Below are positions 30,100 through 41,049 of a stretch of 60,000 bases of DNA, piece by piece (within the stretch, counting starts at the first letter, position 1; every line of letters begins with the position of its first letter). Below the pieces are notes generated by a model. That model saw only the letters and a program-made list of their open reading frames with translations. It was not told the DNA's origin and did no database searches. The position numbers and the translations under genes were made by a program. Source of the stretch: Glandiceps talaboti (Eukaryota; Hemichordata; Enteropneusta; Spengelidae); contig NC_135561.1 of NCBI RefSeq assembly GCF_964340395.1, positions 17,233,240-17,293,239 of the forward strand, in the 5' to 3' direction.

Positions 30100-30560
30100 A
30101 GTGGCCACAGATGAGGTAAAAACATAAAGGTGTAGATGGAAATAGAAGTAAATTGTTACCTTTTACCTTTTTGCATGCGAAAAATTATTTAGGGTGGCAG
30201 GCTTAAACTTCAGTCAATCGGGTTATTGGAAACAAACTACTTTTTTTATTTGGATAATTGATACGTAGAATTTTTGCATAATAAATGTATAGTCATATTA
30301 TTCTGTAACCACAGTGCAGGTTAGTTACTATAGGTTTAATACATAGACATTGTCTGCTTTCAGTATAAATTGTTATAAAATTTTACACTATCTTTATTTA
30401 CTTCTTTTACACCTCATCAAACTCTCACGGAGTATTGTGATCAACAAGCATCTCATTTTGGGGTTGAAGTAATTTCTAAAAATCTAAAGCAAAATAAAAT
30501 AAAATTCTGACCTACCTACCCTATTTTTGAGATCATGTTATCAGAAATAAACACTCTTTT
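30100..30560. mobile_element. Family B2 MITE-like sequences, two opposed partial copies
   Basis: 30100-30243 is the left half of the 10845-11245 element in reverse. 30385-30560 is its right half in forward orientation, ending GATCATGTTATCAGAAATAA. The 140 bp between is unrelated. Confidence 0.6.
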
Positions 30561-31654
30561 TTATTTTGCATTAATATTTCTAAAATTTCAAATGCGATGA
30601 ATGTTTCTGTGTAACTAGCAGGCAAATAAGCCTTAGCGGGTATATGGATAAATTGTCTGAACTTTGTGACAGGCATGTATTGATGAATTTACATACTTCT
30701 CATTAACATAATATCTATTTAAAATATCACTAAGTCAAAATCAATCAGGCATACAGAATACCCATCATTACATTGTCTTCGAAATATGGATGAAAATAAT
30801 TACTCTGTAGAGTCTAATTTTATAAAAAATCAATTAAAACATTGCCAGTAATACCCGATTAATATTGCATTATATTTCAATAAAGCATCTTCACACAAAA
30901 TCAAATTTCAAAACAAAGAGAAGACAAAACAGTAAAATTATCCTGAAAGCAAACTATGCCATGTTTTATGGAATTTTATGATTCATTGCATGCAATAACA
31001 AAATGGCTTCCACTTATTAAAAAGCAATGAATGTGAAAGACTACACAGATGACAAATTTTCAGTGACACCTTTCTAGTTTAGTTTAGAACAATTTTGATG
31101 AAATACATTTTGCAAAAAAAAAATAATTTTCACAAAATATTGATTGGTTGAATTTATTGATAGCAAATTATGTTTCATTTGCATCTTGAAATGTTATGAA
31201 TCAGTGTGTAGGTGGATTCTACTCAATCTATACTTGTTGACATTCGAGTCTTGTTATTGAATAATAGCCGTACTCTATGTTTTATGTACATAATATGTAA
31301 AAACTAAACAAATTTGAAAAATATACTGTTTGCAAAAAAATAAAAGCATCTTGTTGATCTATAGATGTAGCTGGTAATATAAAAAAAGGTTTGGAAATTT
31401 GTTCAAAAATAACGCAATGATAAATTGAATATAGGCTGAAGTTTGAACAAATTTATTCTATAGTCCCCAAATACTAATTACTCGACGGCGCTTCATACGT
31501 ATTAAAGTCATGACGTTGATGATTTGTCTACAGCTCCCATTTGACATTTTGATGTATGTATCTTAGGTGACACGTCTGCTGAACCTTGGCCACCTACCTA
31601 CAGCAATATACCCGACTTACATAAAATGTAAGAAAAAATTTGAATGTGAGAATT

Positions 31655-32030
31655 TTGTGTCAAAATGTTGATGTTGACTATCAGTGGAACACTTGCGCTA
31701 AGATTTCAGACCAAATTGAGTTTGAAATTTGTCAACAAGTTATGAAACAACAATTTTTGTTTCAAATTTTTGTTTAAAATGTGTGAATGTCTTTATTTTC
31801 TGTTAAAATTTTGACATCGCTTCTCAGTAACATACTTATTCTAAGATTCCAGATTGAAAAGAATTTGAAATTTGTCAACAAAATAATGATCAATAATTTT
31901 TGTTCAAATTTTTTAAATTTTGTTTGATGAATGTTAGTATTCTATGTCACAATTTTGACATCAATTACAAGTGAAAGAAAATTTCTAACATTCCAGTCCA
32001 AAATGGATTTGAAATTCATCAAAAAATTTA
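31655..32030. repeat. Three diverged tandem units, period about 140 bp
   Basis: Each unit has a TTTTGACATC-like word, a CTAAGATT(T/C)CAG-like word and GAATTTGAAATTTGTCAACA or a variant, near 31665, 31805 and 31945. Confidence 0.65.
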
Positions 32031-32849
32031 ACACTTTTAAAAAAAAGAAAATTGATGGAAATGAAGTGTCGGAAATAAAGAAGTCCCAAGACAAATATAG
32101 AGTATGGATGTAATTTTGAGTATTATTACTATTTAGGAGTAGAAAAATTGGAGCAGTTTACAGATACCAATAACAAACAGTAAGATCAGCCCATACACAA
32201 ATTGTTACTATTTAATACCCTCAGGGCAAACAACGAACATTAATGCTTGAACAAATATTAGGGTTTTAAAATCTAAAAATTCAAACAGATCATGTACAGC
32301 TATAACATCAAAGCTGTGAGAGATATAATTGATGCTTTCCCTCCCTAGTGACTTTATCACTGAATATTAATGAGAGGTGATGTAAAATAACACAAAGTTT
32401 CCGTGTGCCTATTTTTGTCGTTCATCGTTTCAACTTGCTGGTTCAAAATGTCACATGAATTTATCAATTCTACATAAATTATATTTCGTGCATACTGATA
32501 CTTACTTACGAACTCATATTTTATAATTAGTTTCTGTCTGAAAGGTACTTCATTCATTTCATTTTTCACCTTTTTCTGACACTAAAATATTTTAAATGCC
32601 TGTCGGTTCAAAAAACGTGCTGCTAATACATGCAGGACAACTACATTTTGTATATGTAGTAAATATTAAATACATAATGCTTCAAAATTTGTATCTCTGT
32701 TATTTATATCAATTCTCTGTACTTGCATAGAATTTTATCTCCTAGGCACATTGTAAAAATAAAAAAACACTTAATTTCTTGGTCAACACGTTGACTTAGA
32801 CTCCATGTGCTACATTGATGATGCATTACTATATATGTGTGTGTGAGAA

Positions 32850-32965
32850 TAAGTTGACCTCCTTGTTCTATTTTGACCCTCTAGCATGAGGTAAAATGGT
32901 ATTAGAGGTACTGAGAATAGTCGACCTTGTTCTATTTTGACCCTCTAGCATGAGGTACCAGATTT
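32850..32965. repeat. Outlying copies of the 64-bp minisatellite
   Basis: Two units with TTGTTCTATTTTGACCCTCT and AGCATGAGGTAAAATGGTAT, about 0.9 kb before the main array. Confidence 0.85.
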
Positions 32966-33064
32966 AAACTGAATGCCTTCCGTAAGGGTATATAGTCTTG
33001 CAATTTCATGATTTATGCAAGAAATTTAGCTCTATATCTGTGATTCGTCAAGTCCCAATGAAAG

Positions 33065-33223
33065 TTAGTTGTCAAAAATGTTGTTGAAATGCCCGCCTTG
33101 CCTCCTATTCTCAGCACAGGAGAGCTTGCCATCCTCGACTTCACTTGGCTTTCGTGATCCCCTTAATTTCCCAGGATATGGCATGTGCGTGTTGAACTTC
33201 CTTCTGTCCCACCACGAATTTAC
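33065..33223 (-). CDS. Possible C-terminal exon, unrecognised
   Basis: A GC-richer island in an AT-rich repeat region is open on the minus strand for about 52 codons and ends at TAA (33065-33067). It reads WWDRRKFNTHMPYPGKLRG, then a Lys/Glu/Ser-rich part, then GGHFNNIFDN. An acceptor could be the GACAG near 33210, but its pyrimidine tract is poor. It may be the last exon of the gene at 38.4-40.5 kb, with intervening exons not found, or chance: the plus strand is also open here for 65 codons. No family recognised. Confidence 0.22.
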   Translation of the reverse strand, partial: VNSWWDRRKFNTHMPYPGKLRGSRKPSEVEDGKLSCAENRRQGGHFNNIFDN

Positions 33224-33810
33224 ACATCAATCAAGTTATATGGGAAAATTGTCAAGATTTTGTTGAGTGGCGTACCCTCACTGTACACTAATTATATATA
33301 GAGGTCAATGTATAGGTCACCATTATTGATACATTGTCGCGAAATTTTCTTCATAGGCTAGGCGAGGCTTGGTCTATTTTCCATATTTTGACCATACACA
33401 TTTGGGTATAAATTATAGATTATTACACTTGATAAATATGTGAGAGTGTATTTATATCCTGAGATACAGAGCTAGATAAATGATTATTATGTACAAGCCT
33501 TGCAACAAACAGCAATAGTTTGTTATTGAGAGAAATCGGAAGAGAACACGGTAAAAAGGAGATGGTTCGAGGTCAATATAATACTTCCTAAACTGCTAAT
33601 CAAAAATCTAAAAACACACGATTTCTCTTTATTCATCTGCGCATTAGTGTGTGAAATTTGAAAATGATAAGTCCATATTTGACAAAATTGAAATGATGAT
33701 AAATATTTGATCTGTTTCGTTTGAATTGATACAGCCGTGTGTGTGCGTGTGTGTCTATCACCATTTCCGTAAAAACACATACTTCATCGCTATATTAAAA
33801 CCTTCCTAGC

Positions 33811-34975
33811 GGAAGGTAAAAATGGTATTAGAGGTACTGAGAATAGTCGACCTTGTTCTATTTTGACCCTCTAGCATGGGGTAAAATGGTATTAGAAGTA
33901 CTGAGAATAGTCAACCTTGTTCTATTTTGACCCTCTAGCATGGGGTAAAATGGTATTAGAAGTACTGAGAATAGTCAACCTTGTTCTATTTTGACCCTCT
34001 AGCATGGGGTAAAATGGTATTAGAGGTACTGAGAATAGTCAACCTTGTTCTATTTTGACCCTCTAGCATGGGGTAAAATGGTATTAGAAGTACTGAGAAT
34101 AGTCAACCTTGTTCTATTTTGACCCTCTAGCATGGGGTAAAATGGTATTCATAGAAGTACTGAGAATAGTCAACCTTGTTCTATTTTGACCCTCTAGCAT
34201 GGGGTAAAATGGTATTAGAAGTACTGAGAATAGTCAACCTTGTTCTATTTTGACCCTCTAGCATGGGGTAAAATGGTATTTATAGAGGTACTGAGAATAG
34301 TCAACCTTGTTCTATTTTGACCCTCTAGCATGGGGTAAAATGGTATTTATAGAGGTACTGAGAATAGTCAACCTTGTTCTATTTTGACCCTCTAGCATGG
34401 GGTAAAATGGTATTCATAGAAGTACTGAGAATAGTCAACCTTGTTCTATTTTGACCCTCTAGCATGGGGTAAAATGGTATTTATAGAGGTACTGAGACTA
34501 GTCAACCTTGTTCTATTTTGACCCTCTAGCATGGGGTAAAATAGTATTAGAAGTACTGAGAATAGTCAACCTTGTTCTATTTTGACCCTCTAGCATGGGG
34601 TAAAATAGTATTAGAAGTACTGAGAATAGTCAACCTTGTTCTATTTTGACCCTCTAGCATGGGGTAAAATAGTATTAGAGGTACTGAGACTAGTCAACCT
34701 TGTTCTATTTTGACCCTCTAGCATGGGGTAAAATAGTATTAGAGGTACTGAGAATAGTCAACCTTGTTCTATTTTGACCCTCTAGCATGGGGTAAAATGG
34801 TATTTATAGAAGTACTGAGAATAGTCAACCTTGTTCTATTTTGACCCTCTAGCATGGGGTAAAATGGTATTAGAGGTACTGAGAATAGTCAACCTTGTTC
34901 TATTTTGACCCTCTAGTGTGAGGTAAAATAGTATTAGAAGTACTGAGAATAAGTTGACTTATGCTTGTCCTATTT
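33811..34975. repeat. 64-bp minisatellite, about 18 copies
   Basis: The unit contains TACTGAGAATAGTCAACCTT, GTTCTATTTTGACCCTCTAG and CATGGGGTAAAATGGTATTA. Some units carry a 4-base insertion (TATA or CATA) making 68 bp, and variants (GAGACTAG, AATAGTATT) are shared by neighbouring units, which shows local amplification of subgroups. Confidence 0.96.
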
Positions 34976-35264
34976 TGACCTCGAATGAGGTAACATACTA
35001 TTACAGGTACTGAGAATTACAAACCATCTATTATGCAATATTTTCTGTTCATATTTTTTCATTCAATATAAAAAATTCACTGACAAGTGTGACATCACAT
35101 GTTTTACATGCTGTACACTATGATAAAAACTGTAGTGATATCACACCACTACAATCGATGTAATGTAAAAACATGACTGTATAAACAAATACTACCAGAA
35201 ACCCAGCACCATATCTTACATTAGAAGTAAATTTTTATCAACTTATCAACATTTCAGTAGTAAA

Positions 35265-35440
35265 TACAAAAGCTGCTGTCATTGAATGAGTGAAAATTTT
35301 CTGGGGATATTTAGTTAGAAATGCGAAAATGAAGTTCAGCAATCACATTGATGCCAGGACCCCTCCCCCCTAAATAAACAAACAAAGTTCGCTTATTGAG
35401 CTTGTGTGACATTGTGCGATCATTCCTCATGTACTTCTAG
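35265..35440 (+). mobile_element. Dispersed repeat family E, copy 1
   Basis: GAAAATGAAGT, CAGCAATCACATTGATGCCAG, a C-run, then TTATTGAGCTTGTGTGA and ATTGTGC. The same order recurs at 55545-55710 in the crotonase gene's intron 2. Ends unknown. Confidence 0.65.
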
Positions 35441-37230
35441 TTTTTATATCTAAAAGTTATTTCAATCTGACAATGTTTTCATAAAATTATTCAAAAATCC
35501 ATCATTTAATTCCTGTTTCTGAATTGGTAACCCTTCATAGCATGAGTCACATTCCCATACAACTCTAACAGTGTGTTGTGCTCCTAATCAATTATAAATT
35601 GTGCATGCAATATTTTTTTCTAAAAATTATGAGTCATATAATTTTTGTAATTTAATATAAAAACTGCATGACTTTCTGGTTCAAAAGGCAAATTATAATT
35701 TAAATCAGTCGAGTGTCTGTAGGTAGCATTTCAGTATGCTAAAAATGATTTCATTCATATAATTTCATATTCCTTTTTAACACTAAAAATATATATTACA
35801 CTGTATATGAATTGGTCAATCAAATTTTAACAGAGGGGAATATATTGGTGAATATATTGTACGAGCTGCAATTGGAACGTTTTTTTTAAAAACAATATTT
35901 TGTTAGATATAATAACTTCATGATAATACTGTACACTCTGGATAGTATTAAATCACCTGTTGGTAAACATATTTTTGTAGCAGTACACATAGTATGGTGC
36001 GATACTTCCACGATTCGATCAAATTGATTTTAGGGTCCGCACCCAAAAATCAGTGTCTCTATAATTACTATACTTATATACTTATAGATAAAATAGACCT
36101 CTAATTGACATGTATAATGTCTAATTATTGGTATTTTAACAATTTTCAGTGAATATATAGTTGGTTGTCACTCGATATACCTAATATGTGATCATAGTAC
36201 TTGCAAATCATGAGAGCAATATTTTCTGATTACAAGCTCGTTCAATCGTACTACTGTTATTTTTTGTGTGTGCTATTTTTGAGACTAAAACACAACAGTT
36301 GCTGGTTTAGTGTACATAATAAACATGTTTGATTGCCATTTATTGATGGCTTTTAAATTAATTAAACTTAAAAAGACAATATAAAACTGTTCTTTCAATC
36401 TGTAATGGCTGTACATCTGATGAGAAGAAAACAATAACACAGAGACCATATAGAAAACAATGGAAAATATAACGACCTGAACTAGATACTCACACATGAA
36501 CAAATCAACAAAATCAAAAAATCTACCTAAAATTCTAAAATTGAGCATAATTGGCAGTGTTTTTGCTAAGGTTTGGGAACCCCGGTAACAGAAAGGGGGA
36601 AAGAGGTAAAACTGGTAGTGCTTCCCATGCAATGTATCATAGTTTAGGTGGGGAACCCCGGTAAAATGATGTAGGAACCCCGGTAGATTTTACCTACTTA
36701 CCGCCCTTAAATAAAACACTGATTGGAAAAAACACAATTTTTATAAATTTTTAGGTTTAAGTTAAATTGAAATTTTGGTTGTTTTGTCCTCCCTGTGTAA
36801 AATGCCGTACTATTAAACTAACTCAAATTATGCACTAATTAGCATAATGTCATTCAAGAATTAATTGCAATTCCTTTCTAGGTTACCTTTGTCAACCTTT
36901 AGTACCCACTACAATATCTAATTAAGTTTACCATATTCTCAGGCAGAAAGCTTTGCCATTAAAATTATTTTTATTTTTTTTTTTGCATTTTTATGAACAA
37001 TCAGAATTTTAGAAAATGAAAACGAATATTTTTCAATGTGGAAATACTGAATCATTAGAAACAGGTGTCCGCAAGAGTTGCATGTATGGAAATTATTTGA
37101 AATTTATACTGAGAACACCTTGCTTTTGAGTTGTAAATATCATTGTTATCATAAATAAAAGATACATTTTATGAATACATATATATGTGTGTGTGTTCTG
37201 GATTATTTTTGTTGTTCTGACATTTCTCTT
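35441..37230. other. AT-rich stretch, no supported gene
   Basis: Contains a reversed partial family B element (36366-36553), then three GGAACCCCGGTA words at 36580-36690. Short open frames beside possible splice sites exist but none joined convincingly. Confidence 0.35.
36366..36553 (-). mobile_element. Family B MITE-like element, truncated copy
   Basis: The reverse complement carries TCAGATGTACAGCCATTACA, GATTGAAAGAACAGTTTTAT and the GTCTCTGTGTTATTG arm of family B. Terminal repeats are absent. Confidence 0.65.
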
Positions 37231-37580
37231 TAGAGTAGCCATATGGATGTGGATTCGGTATTTATTCCAAATTAAATTTTATCATGGCTTCCTACTTGAA
37301 AAATGAGAGTGAAACAACATAAACCAAGTCTGTGTTTGTAACTCAATAAATTGCAGAAGATTAATAAATATGTAAACTGTATGTTATTGTACGTACAATA
37401 ATAAACATTTTACACATTTTTTTTTTTTTAGCTTTTTGCAATGTATTGAGCTATAAACAGACTTAGTATATGTTGTTTCACATTGATTTTTCAAATAGGA
37501 AGCCATGATAAAATTTAATTGCTATATGAATTAAAAATCCCAAATAAATACCCAATCTTCATCTGTTTGGCCACTTTAAA
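37231..37580. mobile_element. Palindromic foldback element, family C, copy 1
   Basis: Nearly the whole 350 bp is two inverted arms meeting at about 37397 (GTACGTAC). Paired words include CATGGCTTCCTACTTGAAAA/TTTTCAAATAGGAAGCCATG and AGACTTAGTATATGTTGTTT against AACAACATAAACCAAGTCT. The tips are TAGCCATATGGATG and GGCCACTTTA. Confidence 0.85.
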
Positions 37581-37740
37581 GTTCAAATTGAAAATTAATA
37601 CAAATTGAAAATTATTACAAATGTATGTTTTGGCAGCTACTACTGCTAGGTCATCGATATGATATAAGTCAGATTCATATCTATAGAATTATCATAATAA
37701 ATCATGAATTCAATTCTTGGTACCTGTGACAGCATTTTAC

Positions 37741-37850
37741 ATCATGCTTGAGGGTCAAAATAGAAAAAGGTTGACTTATTCTCAGTATCTGTAATAGTAT
37801 TTTACCTCATGTTAGAGGGTCAAAATTGAACAAGAAGGTTGACTTATTCT
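37741..37850 (-). repeat. 64-bp minisatellite units in inverse orientation
   Basis: Two units (GAGGGTCAAAAT, AAGGTTGACTTATTCTCAGTA, TTTTACCTCATG) reverse-complement to the 33811-34975 array, 2.8 kb away. Confidence 0.8.
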
Positions 37851-38355
37851 TATGCACACCTACACTGTAAAAGTAATGCATGTGAAGCGCGTAGAACAGA
37901 ATTTATAGTTTCGGCCAAGAAATCAAATATTCATTATTTTTATGATATAGGCAGTAACAATTTATATTCTATTTCAGGTACCGAGAATTGAGATGGTAAC
38001 GCCTGGCACAATTTAGAATGAATATCAAATCAGAATGAAATATGAATTGAGAATTAGGTAATGTGGGGACAAACATGAAAAAAGTAAGGTTTTTTTCTCC
38101 AAATATTATAATCAAAACATTGCTTTGAAGAACAATTTTATAGAAACATTCTGGAGGTCTCTATATTGCAGTGTTTTGTAAGACTATCTGACAAAATTAG
38201 TGCATGTGGGATATTTGAAGTCTCTTCTTACAGTGAGGCAAATCAATCGTTTATAATATTACTCTGTAGATGAAATTGACACTTAGAGGAATACCACACA
38301 TTTCACCAGCACAAATGCTGTGAAGCTTAGATGTGATAAAGAATTGTAATTATAC

Positions 38356-40511
38356 GTAGGACGAGGTCTGTAAATGCCATCAAATCACCCTCCATTTCTA
38401 AAGAAATCCCATTGTGCTGGATAAAAAGACTGGTGACATAATACCTTTCATCTGTAGCTTACACTTAGCATGCTTAGAGGAATTATGAATTTAAACAAGC
38501 AATTCATGACGAAATTTACATCAAGAAAAAAAAATAATCCTGAAAAAATTAACATGAATCTCCATGTCTGCAAATTGCACACTTCCTGGAGACATTATAT
38601 CCTGTATGTAAAGCTATAATGAAATGAGAAAAAAAAACGTGGGTGTATCTTATTGAAGCAGAATAATTCATGCCATCTATACCTGAAATTGACATTGAAA
38701 AGATGATGTACATTTCCTGTGTATAACCAACACCCGATATTATTTCATCCACATGTGAAGACCTTACCTGGCAGCAGTAAAACACTGATTTCAAATTGAT
38801 AAATCCATTTCGACAGCTGCCTACTAGTCAGGTGTTATATACCGTCTGATAAAGCTCACGCCAGCTTGATGTCTGTCTGTGTGGCAGGGTATTGGCTTTC
38901 ACGTGTGCCTCTCACTTCATAAATATGCAACTAGAGTCGTGCTGTGGGCTGTTTAATTCACGTACATGTATGACGAGGTCTGGAATGAAATATTCATGAA
39001 GACATAACTGAAAGCAGCATTGTTGCAGAGGGACAGTATTTTGTGATTATCAAGTTTTTGTGTTTACATGATTTTTTAATTCAAATATACACTGTGCGAT
39101 ATTTATTTGTAACACTATTGGCAACTGATTTACTGATGAAAAATGTAAACAAAGCCCATTATATTGTTTGACAAAATCCTTCAAAATATTCACCCTATTT
39201 TTTGAAGGCACTCCCCTACTAAAAAATAGTATTGCCCTAATTTTTCCAGATTTCTACTGTTATTTGAATAACAACCAACCAGATTTCATTTCTTTTAAAT
39301 TCGATCAGCAGCAACAGTAAATTGTGAATTCTTAAAAGGTTGTTAATTAAATGTAATAATTAAAAGTAATTATAACTAAATAATGATTTACATGTCTGCT
39401 TGTGAAATACTGATAAAATTTAAGTCGTAGCAAAATAAGGTGTCCTTGCAGTGAGAATGAAAATATCTCCGACTCAAAGAGAGAAAAATTATTCTGGACA
39501 CAAAAAAAATATAAGTTTTGTCATACAAATATAATGACTTACTCTCGACGTTATACTTCTTAAAGTGGCCATATATGGAGGAGGATTTGGAATTTATTTT
39601 GGATTTTTAATTTATAGAACAATGTTATGGCTTCCTACTGGAAAAATCAACATGAAACAGCATAGACCAAGTCTATGTTTGTAAGTTAATAAATTGCAAA
39701 AGATTAATAAATGTGTAAAATGTTTGTTATTTTATGTATAATAACAAACATTTTACACATATTTTAGCTTTTTTTCAATGTATTGAGTTACAAACACAGA
39801 CTTGGTCTATATTTCACATTGATTGTTCAAGTAGGAAGCCATAACATTGTTCCATATCCTGATCCATATGGCCACTTTATCAACCTAGAAAATGTTTGCT
39901 AGGCAATTTTTTTTTTGAGAATAAAATACAGTTGGAGGGTGATTAAAATTTGGGTGCGATAAACAGTTTGTCTAGCTATGCTATGCTATGGTTGGCTCTG
40001 AATAAATGAATAACTCACCTAATCCCTATGGTCCACTAATATAATACAAAGAGTCCAAGCCTGGGATTCAAACACAGGGGTTTACAACTCTGGATTAGAT
40101 TTTAGTGGAATATTCAAGTGGTTTGTACATATCTTTAAACTAAGAAACATAACATATATAGTTATTCATTGCTTTAGCTGTCCATCTGATATACCAGTAT
40201 ACTGATGGTAAAATTCTAACAATAGAGTACCTGTATATCTTGTCAGTAAATGTTGTTGCTATTTCAGTATTTTTTCCAACATCAACCTTGCTTTAATTAA
40301 TCATGCATATTTCTGAAAAAACACTTTGAACTATGTTTTCTCAAATATAGAAAAATTGCAAGTATATCAATAATATGGAAAATAAGGCTTACCTTGTCAG
40401 TTGTGTATACACCATACATGATATCGATGAAGCTGAGAGCGTACAGTCATACGGCGATGGCAAGTCAGTTATTGGGAAGTCATCAATAGCAACTATAACT
40501 TGTTGCAACAT
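38356..40511 (-). CDS. Unrecognised gene, three in-phase exons (partial model)
   Basis: Exon a, 40393-40511 (or up to an acceptor at 40539), starts MLQQVIVAIDDFPITDLPSP and ends at ACAAG|GTAAGCC. Exon b, 38768-38820, continues RQLSKWIYQFEISVLLLP and ends CCAG|GTAAGG. Exon c, 38356-38451, follows acceptor GCTACAG with DERYYVTSLFIQHNGISLEM. The frame carries through phases 2 and 1 without a stop and the residues look like folded protein, not repeat translation. An in-frame TGA precedes the ATG in the same open stretch. After exon c the model either splices at a weak site (CTAC|GTATAA) or reads on to a stop after about 9 more codons. The acceptor of exon b has a poor pyrimidine tract. I do not recognise the family. 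It would be transcribed in the same direction as TCP1, starting about 2.6 kb beyond the TCP1 polyadenylation candidate. Confidence 0.45.
39560..39881. mobile_element. Palindromic foldback element, family C, copy 2
   Basis: Same plan as 37231-37580. The tips are TAAAGTGGCCATAT and ATATGGCCACTTTA, exact inverted repeats. Arms share TGGCTTCCTACT, CATAGACCAAGTCTATGTTT and AACAAACATTTTACACAT, and meet near 39735. Confidence 0.88.
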
Positions 40512-41049
40512 GTTGATATAGGTTAGCAACGGATGTTGCTGTAAGTACACTCACAGTAGGGTGGTGTTTCTGATAAAGAGTTACCTTGTCTGAAGTGGCC
40601 AATGTATGAGGGGTATGTTGTAAAACTTGGTACAAATGTAATTTTTCTGAGAAAATAAGCCCTGGGATGAATATTCAGAAAACCGAGTGGGGTGGGGGGT
40701 AAAGTTCTAAAACTATATGAGAATCAGAGAATTCTCTGACGAGAATGGTAAAGTTGTAACCTTGGCACATACTAGTCTGAAAGGTCCAGCCATTGGTCCA
40801 CTTATGTAACTACTCGCTACCCCAGTAGTGAGCACATTATATAAGCGGAAGCAATGCCTGGATCTTTCAGTCTAGGCACATACATATGAGGGGAATATGT
40901 TCCAAACATTGTGCATACATGTGAGGGGTTATTTTCGTTTCTGAACTTTTTTTGTTACTGTGGGAATTGCACTCAATAGTGCAATCCTCCGAAAGAGAAA
41001 AAGTTTAGAAATAAAAAAGATAGCTACAATAATTGCACCTAATGAGAAG

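Larger units (their letters stand above)
28900..31600. other. AT-rich intergenic stretch, no gene recognised
   Basis: Holds the duplicated segment at 29671-29860 and family B2 ends at 30100-30560. Otherwise only AT-rich sequence with frequent stops in all frames was seen. Confidence 0.4.

Noticed and set aside
36285-36632. 115-codon minus-strand frame
   Set aside because: Mostly reversed family B repeat; the same repeat gives the 124-codon plus frame at 25925-26299.
40929-41040. Minus-strand frame resembling a membrane helix plus basic tail (GAIIVAIFFISKLFLFRR) with an acceptor
   Set aside because: The opposite strand of the same bases also forms an exon-like open stretch ending in a perfect donor (GAGAAG|GTAAGTAC), and neither joins a neighbour in frame.
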